Shown in pieces: positions 8,467 to 17,227 of a DNA stretch of 64,000 bases. The stretch is from an uncultured Bacilli bacterium. GTDB taxonomy: Bacteria; Bacillota_I; Bacilli_A; RF39; UBA660. The stretch's first letter is position 1. The number at the start of each line of letters is the position of its first letter. The DNA is taken from positions 24,188-88,187 of the forward strand of contig CANRDQ010000001.1 of the NCBI GenBank assembly GCA_947629395.1, given 5' to 3'. The position numbers were made by a program, and so were the translations under genes. The notes beneath the pieces were generated by a model. The model did no database searches and had not been told where the DNA came from. It saw only the letters and a list, made by a program, of their open reading frames with translations.

Positions 8467-9192
8467 ATGAACATAGAGTTTAAGATAGATGAGTTTGAAG
8501 GTCCATTAGATTTATTATTACATTTAATAAAAGAAAGTAAAATGGATATTTTTGATATAGAAATAGAAAAGATAACTAAACAATATTTAGATTATATTGA
8601 AAGCCAAGAAAAAATGAATTTAGAAGTAGCTAGTGAGTATTTAGTAATGGCTAGTGAATTATTAGAGATAAAATCTAAAATGTTATTACCAAATCCTAAA
8701 GCCGAAGATGAGGAGGAAGAGGTAGAAGATCCTAGAGAACAACTTGTTAGTCGTTTGTTAGAATATGAAGCTTATAAAGAGATTACCAAAACTTTAAAAG
8801 AAAAAGAAAGTATAAGACGTGATATATATACTAAACTTCCCGAAAATATTAATGATTATGTAGAGGATACTCAATACATGGAAGGTAGTGGAAATATAGA
8901 TGATTTAACTAATGCCTTTATTAAGTTTTTACAAAGGAAAGAAGCTTCTAAACCTTTAAAGACTAAAGTAACGGTTAAAGAGATTTCAGTATCATCTAGA
9001 AGACATGATATAAAAAGGTTACTAGCTAATAAAAAAAGAGTCTCATTCTTTGAACTTTTTCCAATAGTAACTAAAGAATATATTGTCGCTACTTTTTTAG
9101 CTATTTTAGAGATGGCTAAAAATGAAGAATTACTTATCAAACAGAATGACACATTTGAAGAGATAATTTGTGAGGTGCCAAATGGAAAATAA
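8467..9192 (+). CDS. scpA: Segregation and condensation protein A
   Basis: A 241-residue kleisin that bridges the SMC heads in the Smc-ScpAB condensin. The N-terminal signature FEGPLDLLLHLIKESKMDIFDI is clear, and a winged-helix end follows after an acidic linker (about 75-95). The ATG at 8467 follows GGTGA. scpB begins inside its last codons, so the two are translationally coupled. Confidence 0.93.
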   Translation: MNIEFKIDEFEGPLDLLLHLIKESKMDIFDIEIEKITKQYLDYIESQEKMNLEVASEYLVMASELLEIKSKMLLPNPKAEDEEEEVEDPREQLVSRLLEYEAYKEITKTLKEKESIRRDIYTKLPENINDYVEDTQYMEGSGNIDDLTNAFIKFLQRKEASKPLKTKVTVKEISVSSRRHDIKRLLANKKRVSFFELFPIVTKEYIVATFLAILEMAKNEELLIKQNDTFEEIICEVPNGK

Positions 9193-9763
9193 AATAGCAG
9201 TATTAGAAGGTCTTTTATTTGTTGTTGGAGAAGATGGTCTAGATTTAACACAAATAACAGAGATATTAGAAATAACAGAAGAAGAAGCTAAAGACCTAGT
9301 AATGGCTTTGAAAAAAACATATGAACAAGATAATAGAGGTATTAGAATAGATTTCTTAGGTAATAGATTTAAAATGACTACTAAGTTTGAACATAGAGAA
9401 TACTATCAAAAATTATTAGAAAGAAGTGATAGTAATGTTTTAAGTCAACCTGCTTTAGAAACTTTGGCTATTATTGCTTATAATGAACCAATTACCAGAT
9501 TACAAGTAGATACACTTCGTGGAGTGGCTAGTGCACAAATGATGAGAAAATTAGTAGCGAAAGGTTTTATTAAAGAAGTGGGAAGAAGTGATATGCCAGG
9601 ACGTCCAATACTTTATGAGACTACTAATGAATTTTTAGATTATTTTGGATTATCTACTATAGAAGATCTTCCTGATATGACTAAATTTTTAGAACAAAAA
9701 GAAGAAAGTGAAGAAGGGGAAGATTTATATACATCTAAATATACTGAAGAAGAAGTAGAGTAA
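9182..9763 (+). CDS. scpB: Segregation and condensation protein B
   Basis: A 193-residue partner of ScpA with two winged-helix domains. Family stretches include QPALETLAIIAYNEPITRLQVD and GRPILYETT. The ATG at 9182 lies 11 bases before the end of scpA, with GAGGTG upstream. The C-terminal tail is rich in Glu and disordered, as is usual. Confidence 0.94.
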   Translation: MENKIAVLEGLLFVVGEDGLDLTQITEILEITEEEAKDLVMALKKTYEQDNRGIRIDFLGNRFKMTTKFEHREYYQKLLERSDSNVLSQPALETLAIIAYNEPITRLQVDTLRGVASAQMMRKLVAKGFIKEVGRSDMPGRPILYETTNEFLDYFGLSTIEDLPDMTKFLEQKEESEEGEDLYTSKYTEEEVE

Positions 9764-9792
9764 AACAAATGTAGAGATATGTTTGTTTTTTT
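9762..9792 (+). terminator. Terminator of scpAB
   Basis: Eight-bp stem (aaaacaaa / tttgtttt) with a 12-base loop, then a T-run. The 370 bases up to mgtC otherwise hold only the tRNA gene, its terminator and a weak promoter. Confidence 0.7.
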
Positions 9793-9889
9793 ATGAAAAG
9801 TGTTTTTTAAAATATTCAATATATTTTTCTTTTATACTCTTTTATTTTAAGATTTTAGTGTTTAAAGAAAGTAACTTTGATTTAAAACA

Positions 9890-9920
9890 TATTAAAACTC
9901 GAACTATGAAAGTTCGAGTT
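9890..9920 (-). terminator. Terminator of tRNA-Leu
   Basis: A perfect 10-bp stem (aactcgaact / agttcgagtt) with a 5-base loop, followed on the minus strand by TTTT. It lies 11 bases past the tRNA 3' end. Confidence 0.75.
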
Positions 9921-9931
9921 GTTTATCTAAT

Positions 9932-10018
9932 TGGTGCTCGTAATCGGACTTGAACCGATACTTTCGTAAGAAAAATAGATTTTGAGTCTATCGTGTCTAC
10001 CAATTCCACCATACGAGC
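9932..10018 (-). tRNA. tRNA-Leu (anticodon CAA)
   Basis: Class II tRNA of 87 nt. On the minus strand, acceptor arms GCTCGTA and TACGAGC pair, the anticodon loop CTCAAAA gives anticodon CAA (codon UUG), and a long variable arm precedes the TTCAAGT T-loop. The 3' CCA is encoded. Confidence 0.95.
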
Positions 10019-10166
10019 AGGTACTAATCCATTATATCATATAAATTTTATTTTGGCACTAATAATAAAGTAAAATAACTGTTTTTCTGCTCCTTTTCAA
10101 TGACGAAATATATATTATATGTTATAATTAATTAGTAGATTGGATATAAAAACGGAGGAAAATATT

Positions 10167-10916
10167 ATGGATACTATAGAATTTGTTATACGTATAACTT
10201 TTTGTTTTATACTTTGTACAGCAGTAGGTATAGAAAGACAATATCATCATGGAATGATTGGATTAAGAACTAACGTATTAGTTGGAGTTGGATCATTTTT
10301 ATTTGTTTATATGTCATTTGGAAATTATATTAATACACCTGATGTAACAAGAATAGCGGCTCAAGTTGTATGTGGGATAGGTTTTTTAGGTGCTGGAGTT
10401 ATAATTAGAGAAGGTAGTAGAATTAAAGGATTAAATACAGCGGCGACTATTTGGTGTGTTGCGGCAGTTGGTGTTTTAACAGCGGCAGGTCTCCTTGTAG
10501 AAGCAACAATAGGAACAGTTTTTGTATTGCTTTCTAATATTATTTTAAGACACTTATCACTATTTATGATGGAGAAAATAAAAAGTAATAATAGACAAAA
10601 ATGTACTATTAGAATTAGCTGTAAGAAGGATATTGAAATTGTTGTAAGAACTACTTTAGCTGAAGCTATTGAAAAACATAATTTATCATTAAGAAGTTTA
10701 GAAAAAGAGGAAATTACTAAAACTTCAGTTAAATTAAAAGCAATTATTGTTACCATGAACAAAGAAACTGTTGAAGATATCGTTAAAAATATAAGTGCAG
10801 AACCTGGTGTTTTGTCAATATCTTGGGAACATAGAAAATATTTTATTCCAGATAATATTGATTCTTCAACTTATTCTGATGATGATGACGAAGATGATGA
10901 TGATGATGAAAATTAA
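10167..10916 (+). CDS. MgtC/SapB-family membrane protein with poly-Asp tail
   Basis: A 249-residue protein of the MgtC family. The N-terminal membrane half has the family stretches RTNVLVGVGS and GIGFLGAGVIIREG, with Asn/Thr-rich NTAATIW; an ACT-like cytosolic domain occupies about 145-230. The family is linked to magnesium limitation and acid stress. The ATG at 10167 follows GGAGG. A probable promoter (ATGACG-17-TATAAT, 10100-10128) lies upstream. Odd: the last 18 residues are almost all Asp/Glu, encoded by GAT-type triplet repeats. Confidence 0.88.
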   Translation: MDTIEFVIRITFCFILCTAVGIERQYHHGMIGLRTNVLVGVGSFLFVYMSFGNYINTPDVTRIAAQVVCGIGFLGAGVIIREGSRIKGLNTAATIWCVAAVGVLTAAGLLVEATIGTVFVLLSNIILRHLSLFMMEKIKSNNRQKCTIRISCKKDIEIVVRTTLAEAIEKHNLSLRSLEKEEITKTSVKLKAIIVTMNKETVEDIVKNISAEPGVLSISWEHRKYFIPDNIDSSTYSDDDDEDDDDDEN

Positions 10917-10931
10917 TAACTAGGAGGCTTT

Positions 10932-11498
10932 ATGGTTGATACAGAATTAGAAGACAGAATTTATCAAAAGTTAAAAAAATATTTAATAAAAGAATTAATC
11001 CAACCTAAGAAAGTATATATTGAAAAGTGTAGAGAAGATATAGAAATACCATGTTATGCTCATATTGGGGATGCCGGAATGGATGTTAGAGCAGCAGTTG
11101 ATGTAGAATTAAAACCTGGAGAAACAAAAGTAATCCCTACAGGTTTGAAAGTAATTATTCCTGATGGTTATGAAATTCAAATAAGACCAAGAAGTGGTTT
11201 ATCTTTAAAAACACCAATTAGAATTACTAATACTCCTGGCACTATAGATAGTGGTTATAGAGATGAGATTGGTATTATTGTAACTAATTCTTCAGTAGTT
11301 AATGATAAAGATTTAAAAACTTATAATATAGAAGAAAAAGAAAATAGACCGGGTATTTATGAAATAAAAAAAGGCGATAGAATTGCACAAATGGTTTTAT
11401 GTAAATATGAGACTATAGAGTTTGTGGAAGATTTAGATAAAGTGCAAACAAAAACAGAAAATCGTCAAGGTGGATTTGGACATTCAGGAATAAAGTAA
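10932..11498 (+). CDS. dut: dUTP diphosphatase
   Basis: Hydrolyses dUTP to dUMP and pyrophosphate, keeping uracil out of DNA. Trimeric-dUTPase motifs appear in order: GDAGMDVRA, RPRSGLS, GTIDSGYRDEIG (catalytic Asp), GDRIAQMVL and RQGGFGHSG. At 188 aa it is longer than the usual 145, with about 35 extra N-terminal residues and a 25-residue insert before GDRIAQ. An AGGAGG site precedes the ATG. Confidence 0.93.
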   Translation: MVDTELEDRIYQKLKKYLIKELIQPKKVYIEKCREDIEIPCYAHIGDAGMDVRAAVDVELKPGETKVIPTGLKVIIPDGYEIQIRPRSGLSLKTPIRITNTPGTIDSGYRDEIGIIVTNSSVVNDKDLKTYNIEEKENRPGIYEIKKGDRIAQMVLCKYETIEFVEDLDKVQTKTENRQGGFGHSGIK

Positions 11499-11511
11499 GA
11501 AGGAGTAAATA

Positions 11512-12384
11512 ATGAAAACAGTAAAAGATTTTTATGATTATGAAATTATAGATGCATCATGTGGACAAAAACTAGAAAGATGGAATAATATTTATTTACT
11601 AAGACCAGATCCACAGATTATATGGGATAATGGACCACTTGATAAAAAATATCAAGGGCTTTTAAATGCCGTTTATCACCGTAGTAATAAAGGTGGCGGT
11701 AGTTGGGAGAATTTGAAAAAGACTCCTCAAACTTGGCAAGTAAAATATCGTGATTTAATATTTAATATTAAACAAATGGGATTTAAACATACAGGACTTT
11801 TTCCAGAACAAGCCGTTAACTGGGATTTTATGATGGAAAAAATAAAGAAAAGTAATAGAAAAATTAAAGTGTTAAACCTATTTGCATACACAGGAGGAGC
11901 AACAGTAGCTTGTCTTAAGGCAGGAGCTAGTGTTACTCATGTTGATTCTTCACGTGGAATGGTTGATTGGTGTAAAGAAAATGTTAGAGCTAATCATCTT
12001 GAAGGTGAAAATATACGTTATTTAGTAGATGATGTAGTTAAATTTGTTAAAAGGGAAATTAGACGTGGTAATAAATATGACGCTATTATTATGGATCCTC
12101 CTAGTTATGGAAGAGGGGCTAATAAAGAAGTATGGAACATTGAAAAAGATTTATTTCCATTAGTTGAATTGTGTTGTGAAATATTATCTGATAATCCATT
12201 ATTCTTTTTAATTAACTCTTATACAACTGGACTTTCATGTAATGTTTTAAAAAATATATTAACAATAACTGTTAATAAAAAACATAAAGGCTTAATTAGT
12301 TGTGGAGAAGTTGGTCTTGATATAAAAGATAGTGAATTAGTTCTTCCATGTGGAATTTATGGGAGATGGGAAAGTAATGAATAA
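11512..12384 (+). CDS. Class I SAM-dependent RNA methyltransferase (RlmI/RlmK-like)
   Basis: A 290-residue methyltransferase. The SAM-binding motif NLFAYTGGATVACLKAGA is followed by THVDSS (acidic ribose-binding loop) and the catalytic MDPPSYGRG. This matches the 23S rRNA methyltransferase group, but there is no PUA domain at the N-terminus. AGAAGGAG lies before the ATG. Its end overlaps the next gene by 8 bases, so both RNA-modifying enzymes are likely co-expressed. Confidence 0.88.
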   Translation: MKTVKDFYDYEIIDASCGQKLERWNNIYLLRPDPQIIWDNGPLDKKYQGLLNAVYHRSNKGGGSWENLKKTPQTWQVKYRDLIFNIKQMGFKHTGLFPEQAVNWDFMMEKIKKSNRKIKVLNLFAYTGGATVACLKAGASVTHVDSSRGMVDWCKENVRANHLEGENIRYLVDDVVKFVKREIRRGNKYDAIIMDPPSYGRGANKEVWNIEKDLFPLVELCCEILSDNPLFFLINSYTTGLSCNVLKNILTITVNKKHKGLISCGEVGLDIKDSELVLPCGIYGRWESNE

Positions 12385-13057
12385 ATTAGATGTATTATAT
12401 GAAGATAACCATGTAATTGTAGTTAAAAAGCCTGTTAATGTTTTAAGTCAAAGTGATAAGACTGAAGATATTGATATGTTATCAATGGTTAAACAATATG
12501 TTAAAGAAAAATACAATAAACCTGGTAATGTTTATATTGGACTTGTTCATAGATTAGATAGACCTGTTGGTGGTATTATGGTTTTTGCGAGAACTAGTAA
12601 AGCTGCTTCTCGACTTTCTAAACAAGTTGCCGATCATACATTAAGAAAGACTTATTTGGCAATTACTTCTAGTGTACTTCCTAAAAAAAGTGATGAATGG
12701 GTAGACTATATTGCGAAAAAGTCTAATGGTAATAGTTTTGTAACCGATAAAGAACATGGTAAGATAGCTAAACTTAGTTATGAAGTTATTACTAGTAATA
12801 ATAAACATTCTTTAGTAAAAATAAATTTAGAGACGGGAAGACATCATCAAATTAGAGTTCAATTTTCTAGTCGTGGTTATGCTTTATGTGGAGACCAACG
12901 TTATGGTAAAGAAGATAGAATACAAATTGCTCTTTGGGCTTATAAGTTAAGCTTTATACATCCTACTACTAAAGAAGTTTTAGAATTTGAATGTTTACCA
13001 CCTGAACAAGGATGGTGGACAGAGTTTACGTTGTCAAAAATTGTCAACATTAATTAA
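12377..13057 (+). CDS. RluA-family pseudouridine synthase
   Basis: A 226-residue enzyme that turns uridines of rRNA or tRNA into pseudouridine. The catalytic motif HRLDRPVGG with its Asp is present, as are TYLAI and ETGRHHQIRVQF. No S4 domain. The ATG at 12377 lies within the end of the methyltransferase gene after GGGAAAG; an upstream in-frame start at 12350 lacks a ribosome site. Confidence 0.92.
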   Translation: MNKLDVLYEDNHVIVVKKPVNVLSQSDKTEDIDMLSMVKQYVKEKYNKPGNVYIGLVHRLDRPVGGIMVFARTSKAASRLSKQVADHTLRKTYLAITSSVLPKKSDEWVDYIAKKSNGNSFVTDKEHGKIAKLSYEVITSNNKHSLVKINLETGRHHQIRVQFSSRGYALCGDQRYGKEDRIQIALWAYKLSFIHPTTKEVLEFECLPPEQGWWTEFTLSKIVNIN

Positions 13058-13123
13058 TGTTTGCATTTACAGCATTTTTTTGTTATCATTATAGTATAAA
13101 TAGAATAAAGGGAGAACGATATT

Positions 13124-14140
13124 ATGAATTTGGATTTTCAATGGTTTTTATCAATTCCTGGTATGTTAATAAGTGGTGGTGTGCTATTATTAGTTATTGC
13201 TTTAATTATATTTTTAGCTACATCTAAAAAGAAAGACAAACCAGCTAAACCAAGTAAAAATAAAAAAATAGATGCTGCAGTACCAAGTGATATGGTTTCT
13301 GCACAACAACCAGTTGCAGATGTTCCTGTAGAACCTCTTAATGAGGTTATGACTCCAGGAGGAGTACAGGCTGCACCTCAATCAATGGGAGATTTACCTC
13401 CTATTATAGGACAAAATCCAGCACCAGTAGTAGATGCAAATCCAACACCTATTCCAGATACAACAAAACCTCAAATGCAACCTACTGCGACTGAACCAAT
13501 TGCAGGAGTAGTTCCTAATATGAATACTGTTGCTAACGACCCAATTGCGCCAACAGTAAATTTACAAAGTGATCCAGTTCCACCTGTGGAACCTGCAGTT
13601 CAGCCACAACCTGTAGCACCAGCTACACCACAACCAGTTGTTCAAGCTCCAGTGCCTGAACCTACACCAGCACCAGTTACAGTGCCTACACCAGAGCCAG
13701 TTGCTCCGGTTTCAACTCCAGTAGTAGAAACACCTCAAGTACCAACACCACAAGTTGAAGTTCCTACTCCAGTTGAAAGTAATAATGGAAATAGTAATGT
13801 GTCTATATATGGTGGTGCTAGTCCTGTTGTACCTGATTTAAATTTACAACAAGATAAACCACATCAAATATATGGTGGAGCAGACCCACTTGAAAATACT
13901 CAACCATTAAACGTTGCGGCTATGAATCCAAATCCAACACCAGTGATTCCTCCACAACCTGTACCAATTCCACCAGTTCAAACACCAAATCCAGGTGTTA
14001 GTCAACCACCTGTTTCTACACCACAGCCAGTTGGTGCTCCTAATCCAGTACCAACACCACAACCTGTACAAGGTGGAATTCCAATGCAAAATGTAGAGGC
14101 TACAGCACCATCTACTAATGTTGAAGTATTAAATATTTAA
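13124..14140 (+). CDS. Membrane-anchored proline-rich protein
   Basis: A 338-residue protein: one N-terminal hydrophobic segment (about 12-35), a Lys-rich stretch, then 280 residues dominated by Pro, Val, Thr, Gln and Ala in PEP/PVP/PQP patterns. Two short non-repetitive islands share the sequence IYGGA (SIYGGASP and QIYGGADP). It is likely a wall-spanning rod or a scaffold with IYGGA as a docking or processing motif (inference). A promoter-like TATAGT box and GGGAG precede the ATG. Family unknown. Confidence 0.8.
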   Translation: MNLDFQWFLSIPGMLISGGVLLLVIALIIFLATSKKKDKPAKPSKNKKIDAAVPSDMVSAQQPVADVPVEPLNEVMTPGGVQAAPQSMGDLPPIIGQNPAPVVDANPTPIPDTTKPQMQPTATEPIAGVVPNMNTVANDPIAPTVNLQSDPVPPVEPAVQPQPVAPATPQPVVQAPVPEPTPAPVTVPTPEPVAPVSTPVVETPQVPTPQVEVPTPVESNNGNSNVSIYGGASPVVPDLNLQQDKPHQIYGGADPLENTQPLNVAAMNPNPTPVIPPQPVPIPPVQTPNPGVSQPPVSTPQPVGAPNPVPTPQPVQGGIPMQNVEATAPSTNVEVLNI

Positions 14141-14142
14141 AT

Positions 14143-14171
14143 AAAAGCCTATAAGAATATAGGCTTTTTTA
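14143..14171 (+). terminator. Rho-independent terminator
   Basis: A perfect 10-bp stem (aaaagcctat / ataggctttt) followed by T. Confidence 0.85.
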
Positions 14172-14193
14172 TCTATAGTAAGGGGGATATGTT

Positions 14194-14433
14194 ATGATAT
14201 TAAATAATGAAAATGATAAAGCTACGATAGCCTTAGTTTTAGGTATATGTTCTTTATATTCATGGATAGTTCCAGAAATAGGAATAGTTAATTCAATTGT
14301 AGGATTGGTTTTTAGTTCTATTAGTTTGAAAACTAAAGGTAAGGGTAGGGCTATTTCAGGTCTTATACTTAATATTGTGGGAGCAATACTTTCTGTTTCT
14401 TCTTATATTATTGGTATAATTTTTCATTTTTGA
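14194..14433 (+). CDS. Small DUF4190-like membrane protein
   Basis: A 79-residue protein of two hydrophobic hairpins with the pattern ALVLGICSL...GIVNSIVGLVF...GRAISGLILNIVGA, typical of DUF4190 proteins. It ends in TGA, one base before the -35 box of the arsR promoter. Function unknown. Confidence 0.75.
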   Translation: MILNNENDKATIALVLGICSLYSWIVPEIGIVNSIVGLVFSSISLKTKGKGRAISGLILNIVGAILSVSSYIIGIIFHF

Positions 14434-14462
14434 TTGAAATTTTTCTTTTTTTTGTATATAAT
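14434..14462 (+). promoter_or_regulatory. Promoter of the arsR-P1B ATPase operon
   Basis: TTGAAA (14434-14439), 17-bp spacer, perfect TATAAT (14457-14462). The operator palindrome lies just downstream, at the expected transcript start. Confidence 0.85.
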
Positions 14463-14467
14463 ATGAA

Positions 14468-14489
14468 TATATGAACAATTATTCATAAA
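14468..14489. promoter_or_regulatory. ArsR/SmtB-type operator
   Basis: An imperfect palindrome, ATATGAACAATTATTCATA, centred near 14478. It has the TGAAC/A-N-TTCA pattern of SmtB/CzrA-family operators and overlaps the likely transcription start, so binding would block the operon. Confidence 0.8.
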
Positions 14490-14504
14490 AGATAGGAGTT
14501 AAAC

Positions 14505-14795
14505 ATGAATGATGAATTTTTAAAAGATCTTAGTGAGTTTTATAAAGTATTTGGAGATGTAACAAGATTAAAAATATTAGAGGTTTTATTAAAAAAAGAA
14601 AGGGTGGTAAATGAAATAGTTGAAGAATTAAATATAAGTCAATCGGCTATTTCTCACCAACTTAGAATTCTAAGAAATTTAGATTTAGTAAAAACTAAAA
14701 AAATAGGGCAAAATGTTTTATATTGTATATCTGATGATCATGTTAAAGTTATTTTAGAATATGGTATAGAACATATAAAAGAGAGGGTGATATAA
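14505..14795 (+). CDS. ArsR/SmtB-family zinc-type metal-sensing repressor
   Basis: A 96-residue winged-helix repressor with recognition helix QSAISHQLRILRNLDLV. The CVC site of CadC is absent. The last helix instead carries Asp77-x-His79-x10-His90-xx-Glu93, which matches the alpha-5 zinc/cobalt site of SmtB and CzrA except for Glu in place of the last His. This predicts release from the operator at 14468-14489 when zinc rises. The P-type ATPase starts directly after its stop codon. Confidence 0.9.
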   Translation: MNDEFLKDLSEFYKVFGDVTRLKILEVLLKKERVVNEIVEELNISQSAISHQLRILRNLDLVKTKKIGQNVLYCISDDHVKVILEYGIEHIKERVI

Positions 14796-16622
14796 ATGAA
14801 AATTAATTCTCTATTATTAAGGATTATTATTAGTACAATTTTATTCATAATGTCTTTCTTTGTACAAAGTTATAAAGAGGTTTATTTAACTTTATTAATT
14901 ATTAGTTATTTACTTGTTTGTTTTGAAATGTATAGAGATTCTTGGAAACATATGTTAAAGAAAGATTTCTTTGATGAGAATTTGCTGATGATTTTAGCAA
15001 CTTTAGGAGCCTTTTTTATTGGTAAATATCAAGAAGCAGTGATGGTAATTTTACTTTTTCAAATTGGGGAGTATTTATCTGATTTGGCCGTTGATAGAAG
15101 TAAAGAATCTATTATAAAAACAATGGATTTAAGAAGTGATTATGCAAATGTTAAGAGAGTTAGAAAGACTGAAAAAGTTTTAGCTAAAAAGTTAAAAATT
15201 GGTGATATATTTGTAGTTAAACCAGGTGAAAAGATTCCTTTAGATGGAAATGTAGTTAAGGGAGAAAGTTATATAGATACAGCATCATTAACAGGAGAAT
15301 CTATGCCTAGATATGTTAGTATTGGTGATGAAGTTTTAAGTGGTTGTATAAATAAAAGTGGTTTATTAGAAGTAAAAACTACTAAAGAATTTAAAAATAG
15401 TACAGCTTCTCGTATTTTAGAGATTATAGAAAAGTCTAATAATAAAAAGACAAAGACTGAAAAGTTTATTAGAAAATTTTGTAAGGTTTATACTCCTATA
15501 GTTGTTTTATTAGCTTTATTAATTGTATTAGTACCAACTTTATTAGGATATGATTTTAATACCTATTTATATAGAGCTTTAGTTTTTTTAGTTATATCTT
15601 GTCCTTGTGCTTTAGTAATATCTGTACCTTTAGGATTTTTCTTAGGTATAGGAAGAGCTAGTCGTGAGGGGGTTATTATAAAAGGAACTAATGAACTTGA
15701 TAGATTAACTAATATAGAGACTATAGTTTTAGATAAGACAGGAACTGTTACTAAAGGGGAAGCTGAAATAAGTAAAATTAATAGTAAGGTATTAAGTGAA
15801 GAAAGATTTTTAGAATTAGTTGCTTTAGCAGAATATTATTCTATTCATCCAATTGGAAAAGCTATAGTTAAGAAATATGGTAAGTGGATTGATGAAAAAA
15901 GAATTTCTGATTTTAAAGATATACCAGGAAAAGGTGTTAGTGTTTTAGTTGATAATAAAAAAATGCTTGTAGGAAAAAAAGAGTTATTAGAGAGTAATAA
16001 TATTCAGGTAGATCAAGATAAATCTTTTGGAACTATACTTTATGTTTCTATTGAAAATAAATTTTTAGGGTCAATAGTTATTGAAGATAAAATTAAAGAT
16101 GAATCCTTTAACTTTGTGGAAAATATTTCTAAAGTGGGAATTGAGAGAGTTTTAATGTTATCGGGTGATAATCAAAAAACAGTAGCTCATGTGGCTAAAA
16201 AAATAGGAATAACAGAATATTTTGGAGATTTATTACCAATAGATAAATTAAATAAAGTTGAAGAAATAAAGAAGGAGAGTTTTACTGCTTTTGTAGGTGA
16301 TGGAGTTAATGATGCTCCTGTAATGAAAATATCAGATATCGGAATTTCAATGGGAGGTATTGGAAGTGATGCGACTATTGAAGCTAGTGATATGGTACTT
16401 TTAAAAGATGATTTAAATAAAGTAGTAGATGCGATAAAAATATCTTATCTTACGAAAAAAGTAGTTCGCTTTAATATTTTCTTCTCTTTATTAGTAAAAA
16501 TTGTAGTTTTATGTTTAGGTGCTCTTGGATTTACAAGTGTCTGGGCAGCAGTATTTTCTGATGTTGGTGTTACTTTAGTAGCGATATTTAATACATTTAT
16601 AATTTTAAAAAAGAAAGTTTAA
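14796..16622 (+). CDS. P1B-type zinc/cadmium-exporting ATPase without N-terminal metal domain
   Basis: A 608-residue heavy-metal P-type ATPase. Motifs in order: LTGES (actuator), SCPCAL (metal-binding CPC), DKTGTVTKGE (phosphorylated Asp), SIHPIG (HP motif), GDGVNDAPV. The last two helices carry Lys (SLLVKIV) and FSDVG, the Lys...DxG signature of P1B-2 pumps for Zn2+, Cd2+ and Pb2+. The N-terminal CxxC metal-binding domain of CadA/ZntA is missing; the protein starts at the first helices. It is coupled to the arsR gene, so zinc export is the likely role. Confidence 0.9.
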   Translation: MKINSLLLRIIISTILFIMSFFVQSYKEVYLTLLIISYLLVCFEMYRDSWKHMLKKDFFDENLLMILATLGAFFIGKYQEAVMVILLFQIGEYLSDLAVDRSKESIIKTMDLRSDYANVKRVRKTEKVLAKKLKIGDIFVVKPGEKIPLDGNVVKGESYIDTASLTGESMPRYVSIGDEVLSGCINKSGLLEVKTTKEFKNSTASRILEIIEKSNNKKTKTEKFIRKFCKVYTPIVVLLALLIVLVPTLLGYDFNTYLYRALVFLVISCPCALVISVPLGFFLGIGRASREGVIIKGTNELDRLTNIETIVLDKTGTVTKGEAEISKINSKVLSEERFLELVALAEYYSIHPIGKAIVKKYGKWIDEKRISDFKDIPGKGVSVLVDNKKMLVGKKELLESNNIQVDQDKSFGTILYVSIENKFLGSIVIEDKIKDESFNFVENISKVGIERVLMLSGDNQKTVAHVAKKIGITEYFGDLLPIDKLNKVEEIKKESFTAFVGDGVNDAPVMKISDIGISMGGIGSDATIEASDMVLLKDDLNKVVDAIKISYLTKKVVRFNIFFSLLVKIVVLCLGALGFTSVWAAVFSDVGVTLVAIFNTFIILKKKV

Positions 16623-16693
16623 AAATTAGTTCTTTTCTTTCAATTGATACATATAGTTAATTGTACAAAATATAGAAAGAGAGGAATTAATAT

Positions 16694-16954
16694 ATGGAAA
16701 CATTAAAAGTTAGTAGTAAGTCTAATCCTAATAGTGTCGCAGGAGCTCTTGCTAATGTATTTAGAGAAAAGGGTACAGTAGAAATTCAAGCAATAGGGGC
16801 TGGTGCTTTGAATCAGGCAATAAAAGCAGTTATTATATGTCGTGGTTTTGTGGCTCCTTCAGGTAAAAATCTAATCTGTATTCCAGCTTTTACAGATATT
16901 GCGATAGAGGGTGAGGAAAGAACAGCTATTAAACTGATTATTGAAGCAAAATAA
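16694..16954 (+). CDS. spoVS: Stage V sporulation protein S
   Basis: An 86-residue Alba-fold protein nearly identical in pattern to SpoVS, one of the most conserved sporulation proteins (LKVSSKSNPNSVAGALA...AIGAGALNQAIKAVIICRGFVAPSG). In Bacillus it affects septation and coat assembly and is under SigH. It stands alone here, with AGAGAGG before the ATG. Confidence 0.95.
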   Translation: METLKVSSKSNPNSVAGALANVFREKGTVEIQAIGAGALNQAIKAVIICRGFVAPSGKNLICIPAFTDIAIEGEERTAIKLIIEAK

Positions 16955-16982
16955 TAAAAATTAACAAATGATTTAGAAATAC

Positions 16983-17011
16983 TTGATATTTTCTAAAAAA
17001 AAGCATATAAT
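16983..17011 (+). promoter_or_regulatory. Promoter of the serS T-box transcript
   Basis: TTGATA, 17-bp spacer, TATAAT. Confidence 0.85.
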
Positions 17012-17017
17012 ATAAAC

Positions 17018-17206
17018 AAATCTGTGATTGGAGACAATAATAAGAATTTTTATTCAAAGAGAATTCGTGGTTGGTGTGAACGATAATAAAAACTTATTTA
17101 TCTACTCCATAGATGAAGTTATACTTCCGGTTTATGCCGTTATTCAAATAAGTTAATAAAAGGATGGTACCGTGCTTAATGCACTCCTTGGGTACTATCC
17201 TTTTTT
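17018..17206 (+). promoter_or_regulatory. T-box leader of serS (Ser specifier UCC)
   Basis: A tRNA-sensing leader. Stem I distal sequence GAGAATTCGTGGTTGGTG is followed about 20 nt later by the specifier TCC (17106-17108), a Ser codon. The antiterminator AAGGA-[TGGTACC]-GTGC...GCAC-TCCTT (17160-17189) holds the 7-base T-box bulge. It competes with a terminator (about 17158-17206) ending in TTTTTT. Uncharged tRNA-Ser would let transcription proceed. Confidence 0.93.
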
Positions 17207-17227
17207 ATATTATAAGGAGGTAATAAT

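Noticed and set aside
13907..14089. A Trp-rich minus-strand frame in the proline-rich gene
   Set aside because: CCA Pro codons read as TGG on the other strand; it is an artefact of composition.
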